Shown here piece by piece: positions 24,455 to 32,188 of a stretch of DNA of 64,000 nt. A program made the translations under genes and the position numbers. Origin of the DNA: CBDBBY01 sp965205055 (GTDB lineage Bacteria > Pseudomonadota > Alphaproteobacteria > Rhodobacterales > Rhodobacteraceae); the NCBI GenBank assembly GCA_965205055.1, contig OZ242030.1, forward strand, positions 992,001 to 1,056,000, in the 5' to 3' direction. The notes below the pieces were generated by a model. The model was not told the origin of the DNA. It made no database searches and saw nothing but the letters and a program-made list of their open reading frames with translations. Numbering within the stretch: the first letter of the stretch is position 1; the number at the start of each line of letters is the position of its first letter.

Positions 24455-25959
24455 GCGCGGCAAGCAGGACTTCCGGACGGCTCGGAACATGCTGGGAGTC
24501 CGTTACCGAACCCATCATCGCTTCGAATGGATTCCGGGAATACGATGCGAGATGGCGCTACCCGGACGACATCAACATGCCCGGCATCATGGAGGTCGGC
24601 GCCGGAATCGGAACCCAAATGCGCGAGGAAGGCATTGAACCGGATATTCTGGTCGGGTGCGATTTCAGGGAGTACTCTCTGCCGGTCAAGAATGCGCTGA
24701 TTGTCGGACTGATCAGATCAGGCGCGCGGGTGAAGGACATCGGAGTCGGGCTTTCGCCCATGGCATATTTCGCGCGCGTTCTCTACGGGGTCGATGCGGT
24801 CGCGATGGTCACGGCGTCGCACAATCCGAACGGATGGACGGGCGTCAAAGTCGGGTTCAAGCACCCGCACACCCACAACCAAGCGCAAATGCACCGACTA
24901 AGAGAGATCGTGATGGAACGGCGGTGCCGGCCCGCGACCGGCGGCGGATATGAACAAATGCACGGCTTGACGGAAGCCTACATCGACGACATTTGCGGCG
25001 ACTTCGAATTGTCCGACGAACTCGTGGTCGTCTGCGCCACGGGCAACGGGACGGCATCCGCGTTTGCTCCAATGGTATTGGAGCGCATCGGCGCTCGGGT
25101 CGTGCGGCTCCACGCGGAACCGGACTTCACGTTTCCGAATTACAATCCGAATCCGGAATCCGTCGCGATGCTGAAGGACATATCCGAAAAAGTATTGGAA
25201 TCCGGCGCAGACGTCGGCTTCGGATTCGATGGCGACGGCGACAGGCTCGGCGTTGTCGACGACGAGGGCGAAGAAATTTACTCGGATAAAATCGGGGTGC
25301 TTCTGGCCCGGGAGTTCGCAAAAAAAGTCGAGAGGTCGAAGTTCGTGGCCGACGTCAAGTCGACCTGCCTGTTCGCATCGGATCCTGTGCTGGCGGAGCG
25401 CGGCGCGGCTACGGAATACTGGAAGACCGGCCACAGTCACATGAAACTCCGAATTGCCGAAACGCAAGCAACGGCCGGTTTCGAGAAATCCGGACACTTC
25501 TTCTTGTCCGGTGAATTCGGGCATGGCTACGATTGCGGCCTGCGCGCGGCGTTGGAAGTATGCAAGATGCTGGACAAGACGGGAGGAGCTTCGCTGTCCG
25601 ATCTCAAGCGCTCGCTTCCGCGCACATGGCAATCGCCGACCATGTCGGCTCATTGCTCCGACGATTCCAAATACGATGTCGTCGAAAGGCTTGATCGCCG
25701 ATTGGAATCTTTGAAGTCGCGCGACGGCAGAATCGGCGGTCGTCCGATCATTGGGTTAAACCGAGTCAACGGAATTCGGGTGGCGCTCGACAACGGCTCC
25801 TGGTGCCTTGTCAGGGCGTCTTCGAACACGCCCAATCTTGTCGTTTGCTGCGAAAGCACGGCGAGCGCAGCAGAGCTGAATCATATATTCAGGGACTTCG
25901 ACGAGCTGATCAGGCAAGAGCCGGAAGTCGGACCGTACGATCAAACCATCGGCGCCTGA
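24451..25959 (+). CDS. phosphomannomutase/phosphoglucomutase
   Basis: Alpha-D-phosphohexomutase interconverting 1- and 6-phosphates of mannose or glucose for surface polysaccharides. The phosphoserine loop is VTASHNPNGWTGVKVGF (about 115-131), the metal loop is FGFDGDGDRLGVVDDEG (about 257-273), and the sugar-specificity loop is SGEFGHGY. A C-terminal phosphate-binding domain ends the protein (LVRASSNTPNLVV). 502 residues. The ATGA overlap with kdsA suggests one LPS/envelope-sugar operon. The preference between mannose and glucose cannot be told. Confidence 0.9.
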   Translation: MSAASRTSGRLGTCWESVTEPIIASNGFREYDARWRYPDDINMPGIMEVGAGIGTQMREEGIEPDILVGCDFREYSLPVKNALIVGLIRSGARVKDIGVGLSPMAYFARVLYGVDAVAMVTASHNPNGWTGVKVGFKHPHTHNQAQMHRLREIVMERRCRPATGGGYEQMHGLTEAYIDDICGDFELSDELVVVCATGNGTASAFAPMVLERIGARVVRLHAEPDFTFPNYNPNPESVAMLKDISEKVLESGADVGFGFDGDGDRLGVVDDEGEEIYSDKIGVLLAREFAKKVERSKFVADVKSTCLFASDPVLAERGAATEYWKTGHSHMKLRIAETQATAGFEKSGHFFLSGEFGHGYDCGLRAALEVCKMLDKTGGASLSDLKRSLPRTWQSPTMSAHCSDDSKYDVVERLDRRLESLKSRDGRIGGRPIIGLNRVNGIRVALDNGSWCLVRASSNTPNLVVCCESTASAAELNHIFRDFDELIRQEPEVGPYDQTIGA

Positions 25960-26026
25960 TCGGAACCCGGTTTGAATTTGGAGTTGCAAGCATTCCAAGC
26001 ATTCATTACGTGAGAGGCTCCGTTGC

Positions 26027-26101
26027 TGGGGTGTAGCCAAGTGGTAAGGCAACGGTTTTTGGTACCGTGTACCGTAGGTTCGAATCCTACCACCCCAGCC
26101 A
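26027..26101 (+). tRNA. tRNA-Gln (anticodon TTG)
   Basis: The acceptor stem TGGGGTG (26027-26033) pairs with CACCCCA (26091-26097), followed by G and an encoded CCA. The anticodon arm ACGGT/ACCGT encloses loop TTTTGGT with TTG at 26059-26061. The T-arm is GTAGGTTCGAATCCTAC. All arms fold, so it is a functional glutamine tRNA. Confidence 0.95.
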
Positions 26102-26558
26102 GAATGTCGGTGCTGTGTCGTTCGGCGAGAAACCCAACATCTATCGGGCATGATACGCAACTTTGAGTTCTCGTGCCTGTTCTTGACACTTTTGCAGGGG
26201 CAAGAGTGCTTGTTTGCAATTTTTTGGAACATGCCGCGAGCCTAGCAATTGTATCTCGAACAAAGCGCTTGGAAGATGACAACCGGTTTTGTCTCTGAAT
26301 GGATGGGCATCGCGCCAATCGCGGCGTTCACATCGGCCGGTTCGTAAATGTTTGAAAGATGACGCGCGAAGGGTAAAGTTAAATTTGTATGTCGAAAGAA
26401 ACCGCAAGGCAGACCAATAGTCGTTTGCGCCTCCATCAAGTGATTCGATCTGGCGCGAATTTCGGTGGACCAGCGTGGAAGTGCAGAAAGTCACATCGCC
26501 CTGCCAAGTTAACCGTCTATAAGGTAGCTACCGCCCCGGCGCGCCAGTTCAGTTCCCT
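26102..26558. other. intergenic, no gene recognised
   Basis: About 450 bases downstream of tRNA-Gln. Short frames exist on the minus strand but without family resemblance. No integrase, and no clear repeat of the tRNA 3' end, was seen here. It forms the boundary between core genes and the accessory catabolic block. Confidence 0.4.
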
Positions 26559-27290
26559 CTAGAAGGCTTGCGGATTGCCTGTGAATTCCATCGCCACATC
26601 AGCCCCGCGACCTTGCGCAAGGTCCATAAAGGTCGCTTTTATGCCTGCTGGACTTGATCGCTCAATGGACAGAACGACGTCGGCTCTGAGTGATTTTGCG
26701 AGGTCAAGCCGAGCATCGGGTGCGCCGACCGCGACAATCCAGCCAGCGCCCGCGACAAGGGCAACGGCAATGGCCAGCAAACCCGAAGGGCCAGTGCCTT
26801 GGATGACAAGCGACCGTCCCAGCACTTCACGGGGCACTTGATGGACCGCTGACGTCGGTTGCCATGCTCGGCAGAGTGCGGTCGACCTCCTCGGGAACCA
26901 CTGCACGGTCGGATCCAGGCGGGACATGCACCTATTCCGACATTCCGCCCAGAAGGTATGGTGATTGGTCCATAGTTTCATGCATGTAGGCGCGAGCATT
27001 CTCACAGAGTGCCGGCTGAGCGGCTGTGGTCGATCCGCGTTCAGACAATTCCGCGCCCAATGTCGAGCGGTTGGCCAACGCCGTCGGTATCCGTCCCTGA
27101 GCCCTTGACGGCAGCGTGTCCTGTTATTTCGTGCCCGGCAATCACAGGCAAGCCGACCTTGCGGGCGAGCGATCCATTGTCGAGGTGTACGTCCGTGCCC
27201 CAAATCGTGCAGCAGTTGGTCTTGACCAACAATGCGCCCGGTTCGAGCATCCGGTATTGACGGCGGAACCCGGGTCACGTCAACCATCGT
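26559..27290 (-). pseudogene. zinc-dependent alcohol dehydrogenase, frameshifted and truncated
   Basis: Near 27250 the minus strand reads LVKTNCCTIWGTDVHL and GLPVIAGHEITGHA, the catalytic-zinc region of medium-chain dehydrogenases (Cys and GHE motif). Downstream, in another frame, LVIQGTGPSGLLAIAVALVAGAGWIVAVGAP is the Rossmann nucleotide-binding segment. The frame ends at AMEFTGNPQAF, far short of the normal 340 residues. At least two frameshifts and a 3' truncation make it non-functional. It starts just after the gntR stop, so it was probably the second gene of that transcript. Confidence 0.75.
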
Positions 27291-27299
27291 CGCGCAGCG

Positions 27300-27953
27300 T
27301 CAGAACGCGGCAAGCGTGTGCTCCAGACCCTTCTTGATGTGTTTCTTCAGAACCGCCGCGGCTAGGTCGACATCGCGCGCCAAAGCCGCTTTGAACATCC
27401 CGCGATGCTCATCGACTGCCTCTTCCCCGCGGTAGGTGAGGACAAGCATTTGGTAACGCAGGTACTTGTCATACAGCATTGCATGCAATGACAGCAGGTT
27501 TTGTGAACCGCAGGCCAGAATCAGCGCCTTGTGGAACTCCCAGTCATAGCGTTTCCAGTCTTCCTTGTGACTGTCATCCCCTCCCAGCATCTTCTGTTCC
27601 ATCAGATGCAGTTTGTGATGGGCGGCGACGAGGTTGCCTTCCCAATCCGTATCCCCTTTTTCGACCGAAAGTCGTAAGGCATGGCACTCCAGCAGTACAC
27701 GCAGGTTTGCGATTTCGACCAAGTCTTCCCGCGATACCTGAGTGACGAAGAACCCGCGTTGGTCCAGCGCATCGACAAACCCCTCGCTGGCCAGCCGGTT
27801 AAGTGTCTCGCGCAGCGTCGACATGCTGGCGGAATAGCGTTGGCGCAGCCCCTCCAGCTTGAGTTTCAAACCGGGTTCGAGCTCGCCAAAAATGATGTCG
27901 CGCTTGATGCGTTGGTACGTAGAGGAACCGATTTCGTTGAGGGATTTTGCCAT
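27300..27953 (-). CDS. GntR-family (FadR/FCD type) transcription regulator
   Basis: 217 residues. The N-terminal winged helix (YQRIKRDIIFGELEPGLKLK to LRETLNRLASEGFVDALDQRGFFV, about 11-70) is standard GntR. The C-terminal FCD domain keeps the likely metal/ligand residues Asp-His in YDWEFHKAL, His in VDEHRGMFKAAL and His in LKKHIKKG. FCD regulators usually sense organic or sugar acids. The start is ATG 27953 (MAKSLNEIG), with AGGAG upstream; the longer frame lacks homology. It is divergent from a Gfo/Idh gene, with a palindrome between them that recurs twice downstream. It probably represses the whole 28-42.5 kb block until the substrate is present. Confidence 0.9.
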   Translation of the reverse strand: MAKSLNEIGSSTYQRIKRDIIFGELEPGLKLKLEGLRQRYSASMSTLRETLNRLASEGFVDALDQRGFFVTQVSREDLVEIANLRVLLECHALRLSVEKGDTDWEGNLVAAHHKLHLMEQKMLGGDDSHKEDWKRYDWEFHKALILACGSQNLLSLHAMLYDKYLRYQMLVLTYRGEEAVDEHRGMFKAALARDVDLAAAVLKKHIKKGLEHTLAAF

Positions 27954-28045
27954 CACATGCGCCCGATGCTCCTGCTTTCGCCTTAAAGTATACGCAATGG
28001 TCGTCCGCTCCAAGTCAAGTTTTCAAATGTCTAAATTAAAAACAT

Positions 28046-28067
28046 CAGATCATATTGATAACATCTG
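28046..28067 (+). promoter_or_regulatory. candidate GntR operator 1
   Basis: A 22-bp element with CAGAT at 28046-28050 and ATCTG at 28063-28067 around an AT-rich 12-base core, in the gntR/Gfo-Idh divergent intergenic region. It has the same half-sites and length as the elements at 29200 and 37909. Confidence 0.65.
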
Positions 28068-28107
28068 GCGATAACGGATAGTGTACCTTGGAAACGGGAT
28101 TCGAGGG

Positions 28108-29193
28108 ATGCCATCCGTGCTGACTGAAACACGAATTGCAGTGGTTGGCTTTGGGCTGATCGGACGACGGCACGCTGAGGTCCTTCGGCGTTCTCCCGGT
28201 CTTGTTTTGGCTGCCATTGTCGATCCGGACAAAAACAGCCGGACGGCCGCCGCTCAGCTGGAATATCCGGTCTTTGATACGCTCAAGGACATGTTGCAGA
28301 CCGCCAAACCCGAAGGTGTGGTGCTGGCTACACCGACGCCCCTCCATCTTGAGCAAGGCCTGACCTGCATCTCCAACGGATGTCCGATCCTGATTGAGAA
28401 GCCCATTGCTGTCACCTCCGCCGAAGCTGAGGTTCTGACATTTGCCGCAGAGAAAGCCGGTGTTCCGCTGCTGGTCGGGCATCACCGACGCCATAACGGG
28501 ATGGTCAAAGCGGCCAAGACGGCCCTGCAAGGCGGGGCGATCGGGGCGGTGCGGGCTGTGCAGGCCACGTGCTGGTTTTACAAGCCGGATCACTACTTTG
28601 ATGCCGCCCCTTGGCGAGCGCGCAAGGGTGCAGGGCCGATTTCGGTCAATCTGGTGCATGATGTCGACCTGTTGCGCCACTTTTGCGGCGAGGTTTCATC
28701 CGTTCAGGCCATAGCCGTCCCTTCGGCGCGCGGGTTCGAGAACGAGGACCTTGCGACGGCAATTCTGACATTCGAGCAGGGAAGCGTGGCGACCATCTCG
28801 GTCTCTGACAGCGTTGTAGGTCCATGGAGTTGGGAACTGACCGCCCGCGAAAACCCCGCTTATCCCGCGACCAACGAAAGCTGCTATCTGATCGGCGGCT
28901 CGGAAGGCGGGATGTCGCTGCCCGATTTGCGGATTTGGCGGCACGAGCAAGGCCGGGATTGGCGGACTCCGATTTCCGCGAAGACCCTGACATGTTCCTT
29001 TGAAGACCCTCTGGCCACACAGATGCAGCATTTCGCGGATGTGATCCGAGGCGATCAGGTTCCGCTGGTCCCGGGTGTGCAAGGGATGCGGTCGCTGGAA
29101 GTCGTCGAAGCCATTTCGACATCGGCCAAGACCGGCGTTTCGGTTTCCCTTGCCGCACGGGGCCAGACCGCGTGGCGTGGGCGGCCGAAGTAA
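28108..29193 (+). CDS. Gfo/Idh/MocA family oxidoreductase (1)
   Basis: An NAD(P)-dependent sugar or cyclitol dehydrogenase. The Rossmann motif is IAVVGFGLIGRRHAEVL from about residue 11, and the catalytic-lysine motif is LIEKPIAV (about 95-102). The C-terminal domain has ISVNLVHDVDLLRHFCGEV with the conserved His-Asp. I take ATG 28108 (MPSVLTETRI); an in-frame GTG at 28081 lies close to the operator. 361 residues. It is the first gene after gntR in the divergent direction, so it is probably directly controlled by it. One of three family members in this block, which suggests successive oxidations or epimerisation of one polyhydroxy substrate. Substrate unknown. Confidence 0.88.
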   Translation: MPSVLTETRIAVVGFGLIGRRHAEVLRRSPGLVLAAIVDPDKNSRTAAAQLEYPVFDTLKDMLQTAKPEGVVLATPTPLHLEQGLTCISNGCPILIEKPIAVTSAEAEVLTFAAEKAGVPLLVGHHRRHNGMVKAAKTALQGGAIGAVRAVQATCWFYKPDHYFDAAPWRARKGAGPISVNLVHDVDLLRHFCGEVSSVQAIAVPSARGFENEDLATAILTFEQGSVATISVSDSVVGPWSWELTARENPAYPATNESCYLIGGSEGGMSLPDLRIWRHEQGRDWRTPISAKTLTCSFEDPLATQMQHFADVIRGDQVPLVPGVQGMRSLEVVEAISTSAKTGVSVSLAARGQTAWRGRPK

Positions 29194-29199
29194 AAATAT

Positions 29200-29221
29200 C
29201 AGATGATTTATAAAATATCTT
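29200..29221 (+). promoter_or_regulatory. candidate GntR operator 2
   Basis: CAGAT at 29200-29204 and ATCTT at 29217-29221 enclose GATTTATAAAAT. It matches the reverse complement of the element at 37909-37930 at 20 of 22 positions. It lies just upstream of the TRAP transporter genes. Confidence 0.7.
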
Positions 29222-29247
29222 GCAAAGTATAAAAAAATCCGTAATTA
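29220..29247 (+). promoter_or_regulatory. possible promoter for dctPQM
   Basis: TTGCAA at 29220-29225 and TAATTA at 29242-29247 with a 16-base spacer; the -35 box abuts the candidate operator, which would let the regulator block RNA polymerase. Confidence 0.4.
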
Positions 29248-29292
29248 CTGAATCGACCTCATTGCGACGGTCTGATCCAGAGGAGAAAAACC

Positions 29293-30303
29293 ATGATCAA
29301 AAAAATTGCCCGCCGAGGGGCCCTTGCTTCGCTGACAGCGCTGAGCCTGACTGCAGGTACGGCCACTCCGGGCTTTGCCGCAGACAAGATCCAGCTTCGG
29401 TTGGCGACGTCCGGTTCCGAGACCGATCAGCGGTCTATTGCCATGGCCGAAGTCTTCGCGCCGATGGTTGCTGACTTCGTCGATTACCAGCCGAGCTACA
29501 ACGGCACGATCTTCGCTCAAGGCACCGAGCTGGACGCAATTAGCCGCGGAAACTTGGAAATGTCGATCACCTCGGCCCAGGAGCTGGCGCAGTTCTTCCC
29601 CGAATTTTCGATCTTCACAGCCGGATACGTACATCAGGACGCGGCCCACCAAGTTGCGGTCTTCAATGACCCGCTGATGAACCCGTTCAAAGCGACCGTC
29701 GAAAAAGATCTGGGCGTCAAGCTGCTTTCGGTGATGTATCTTGGCCGCCGTCAAGTGAATCTTCGTCAATCCAAAGACGAGTTGACGGTCAGCACCCCTG
29801 CCGACCTGGAGGGCGTTAACCTTCGGATGCCGGGCACGGATGCATGGCAGTTCCTTGGCAAGGCTCTTGGTGCCGCGCCGACGCCGATGGCGTTCTCCGA
29901 AGTCTACACGGCCCTGTCGACCGGTGCGGTTGATGGACAGGACAACCCGCTGCCGACCGTGGTCGACGCTAAATTCTACGAGGTGACAAACCAGATCGTT
30001 CTGACGTCGCATCTGGTTGATCTCAACTACATCGCCATCAACGCCGAAGTCTTCAATGGCATGTCGGAAGAACAGCAAGCCAAAGTTCAGGCAGCAGCTG
30101 ACGCCGCCGCTGAATCCGGTCGTCAGGCCCAGCTTCAGAAGGAAGCCGACCTTGTTTCCTTCCTTGAAGAACAAGGCCTTGCCGTCTACGAGCCCGATCT
30201 GGCCGCGTTCCGCAATCAGGTGCAATCGATGTACCTCGACAGCGAGTTTGCCGAAACCTGGCCCGAGGGCGTCTTGGACAAGATCAACGCACTCGGCAGC
30301 TGA
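29293..30303 (+). CDS. dctP: TRAP transporter substrate-binding protein DctP
   Basis: A periplasmic receptor delivering a carboxylate-bearing substrate to the DctQM permease. The signal peptide (about residues 1-29) ends in TPGFAA. The mature part follows the DctP fold, with GRRQVNLRQSKDELTVSTPADLEGVNLRMPG containing the Arg that binds the substrate carboxylate in this family, and FSEVYTALSTGAVDGQDNPLPTV. A good GGAG site precedes the ATG. 336 residues. TRAP receptors of this kind take sugar acids, dicarboxylates, sulfonates or ectoine; the sequence does not identify which. Confidence 0.92.
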   Translation: MIKKIARRGALASLTALSLTAGTATPGFAADKIQLRLATSGSETDQRSIAMAEVFAPMVADFVDYQPSYNGTIFAQGTELDAISRGNLEMSITSAQELAQFFPEFSIFTAGYVHQDAAHQVAVFNDPLMNPFKATVEKDLGVKLLSVMYLGRRQVNLRQSKDELTVSTPADLEGVNLRMPGTDAWQFLGKALGAAPTPMAFSEVYTALSTGAVDGQDNPLPTVVDAKFYEVTNQIVLTSHLVDLNYIAINAEVFNGMSEEQQAKVQAAADAAAESGRQAQLQKEADLVSFLEEQGLAVYEPDLAAFRNQVQSMYLDSEFAETWPEGVLDKINALGS

Positions 30304-30335
30304 TCGTCAAACATCATTAGGGAGGGAGAACAGCA

Positions 30336-30896
30336 ATGAAATCACTAATCAAAGGGTTCTCCCGACTTACTGAAGCGATTGCCGGCGGGATTCTGGCGGC
30401 AATCTTCGCAATCTTTCTATTGCAAATTGTCCTGCGCTACTTCTTCACGCCCGCAGGATGGACGCTGGAATTGATCGGCATCCTTTGGGTCTGGGTCATC
30501 TTCTTTGCCTGCGCCTTCGTGTTGCGCGAGTCCGACCACGTCAAGTTTGACATCATCTACCTTTCGGTCGGCAAACACGCCCGCCGCGTCTTTGCCCTGA
30601 TCTCGGCCGCGGCGCTGGTCGTCGGCATGCTCTACACGCTGTTGCCGACGTGGGATTACATCGACTGGATGAAGATCCGCAAAACCACCACGGTCGAAAA
30701 TCCGTTCACCGGAAAGAAGATCCCGATGCGCACGATCTTCTCGATCTATGCGGTTTTCATCGTTGCCGCTGCGGCTCGTTATGCGTGGCTCTTCTTCGAC
30801 ATCTTCAAGCACGGCCCCCCGAAAACCGAACTCGAAATCGTGGTCGACGCCATACACGAGGCGGATGAAACCTCTGCACAAGGGGACAAAAAATGA
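30336..30896 (+). CDS. dctQ: TRAP transporter small permease DctQ
   Basis: A four-helix inner-membrane subunit, 186 residues. Helices are visible at about residues 15-37, 45-67, 85-107 and 135-157. The LQIVLRYFFTPAGWTLELIGILWVWVIFFACAFVLRES stretch is the family signature near the second helix. A GGGAGG-type ribosome site precedes it. Its stop overlaps the dctM start by four bases (ATGA). The C-terminal tail is charged and longer than usual. Confidence 0.9.
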   Translation: MKSLIKGFSRLTEAIAGGILAAIFAIFLLQIVLRYFFTPAGWTLELIGILWVWVIFFACAFVLRESDHVKFDIIYLSVGKHARRVFALISAAALVVGMLYTLLPTWDYIDWMKIRKTTTVENPFTGKKIPMRTIFSIYAVFIVAAAARYAWLFFDIFKHGPPKTELEIVVDAIHEADETSAQGDKK

Positions 30897-32188
30897 GCTT
30901 TGAACTTCTTTCTCTGCTGGCGACGCTTTTCTTTCTTGCAGGCATTGGCACTCCGATCGGGTATTCGATCCTTCTCGCCTCTGTCGTCTATCTCGGCGTG
31001 TCCGGGCTGGACGTCGCGCTTGCAGGCGAAAAGATCCTGCAAGGCTTCTACAAGAGCACCATCCTGCTGGCCGTGCCGCTGTTCATCGTGGCCGCGAACA
31101 TCATGAATGCTGGCTCGATCACTGATAGGCTTTTGAACTTCTGCGTCGCTGCCGTCGGCCGCTTCAAGGGCGGGCTGGGACATGTGAACGTCGTGGCGTC
31201 GTTGATCTTCTCGGGCATGTCCGGCTCGGCCGTGGCGGACGCGGCGGGCATTGGCAAGATCATCATCGAAATGATGACGAAGGAGAACCGCTACAGCCGG
31301 GGCTATGCTGCGGCGATCACGGCGGCTTCGGCCACGATCGGGCCGATCATCCCGCCCTCCATCCCAATGGTGCTGTACGCACTGGTCTCAAAGGCCTCCA
31401 TCGGGTCGCTCTTTCTCGCGGGCATCCTGCCCGGCCTGATCATGGGCGCCGTTCTGATGGGAATGAACACCTATTTGGCGGGCAAGCGCGGTTTTGCGCT
31501 CGAGGATCCGGTCCCGTTGAGTGAGTTGCCGCGCAAGACCGCCAACGCCTTCCCGGCGCTCTTGATGCCAGTGATCCTGCTCTATGGCATCTATGGGGGA
31601 GTCACGACGCCGACCGAGGCCGCCGCCGTCGCCGCATTCTATGCATTGATGCTGGCCGCGACGTTCTACCGGGCAATTTCGCTGGGTGGTCTATACCGCG
31701 TGTTCGTGGACAGCGCCCGCTCTTCGGCGTCTGTCGGCATCGTGATTGGCGGCGCGTTCATCCTGAACTTCATCGTCATTCAGGAACAGATCCCGCAGGC
31801 GATCTCAACCATGCTGGAAGGCGCTGATATCAGCCCGATCATGTTCCTGATCATGGTGAACGTCCTGATTCTGGCGCTTGGCTGCGTACTGGATGCAACG
31901 ACCATCATTCTGGTGATCGTACCACTCTTCATTCCGACCTGCGAGGCGCTCGGCATCGACCTCGTGCATTTCGGCGTGCTGGTCGTGGTCAACTCGATGA
32001 TCGGTTTGATCACGCCGCCCTATGGCATCCTGCTGTTCGTTATCAACGCGGTGACGGATATCCCGCTGCGAGAGATCATATCGGAAATCTGGGCGTTCCT
32101 TGCAGTGTTGGTCGTGGCGCTTCTGGTGTTGCTGTTGGTACCCGACCTCGTGCTCTGGCTGCCGCGGATGTTCGGATATCAGGGCTGA
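30893..32188 (+). CDS. dctM: TRAP transporter large permease DctM
   Basis: The main Na+-coupled permease subunit, 431 residues with about twelve helices. The GSIGSLFLAGILPGLIMGAVLMG and SGSAVADAAGIGKIIIEMM stretches, with TAASATIGPIIPPSIPMVLYA, are the DctM signatures. Its stop codon overlaps the first base of the next gene (ATG at 32188), so the enzymes downstream are translationally linked to the transporter. Confidence 0.93.
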   Translation: MSFELLSLLATLFFLAGIGTPIGYSILLASVVYLGVSGLDVALAGEKILQGFYKSTILLAVPLFIVAANIMNAGSITDRLLNFCVAAVGRFKGGLGHVNVVASLIFSGMSGSAVADAAGIGKIIIEMMTKENRYSRGYAAAITAASATIGPIIPPSIPMVLYALVSKASIGSLFLAGILPGLIMGAVLMGMNTYLAGKRGFALEDPVPLSELPRKTANAFPALLMPVILLYGIYGGVTTPTEAAAVAAFYALMLAATFYRAISLGGLYRVFVDSARSSASVGIVIGGAFILNFIVIQEQIPQAISTMLEGADISPIMFLIMVNVLILALGCVLDATTIILVIVPLFIPTCEALGIDLVHFGVLVVVNSMIGLITPPYGILLFVINAVTDIPLREIISEIWAFLAVLVVALLVLLLVPDLVLWLPRMFGYQG

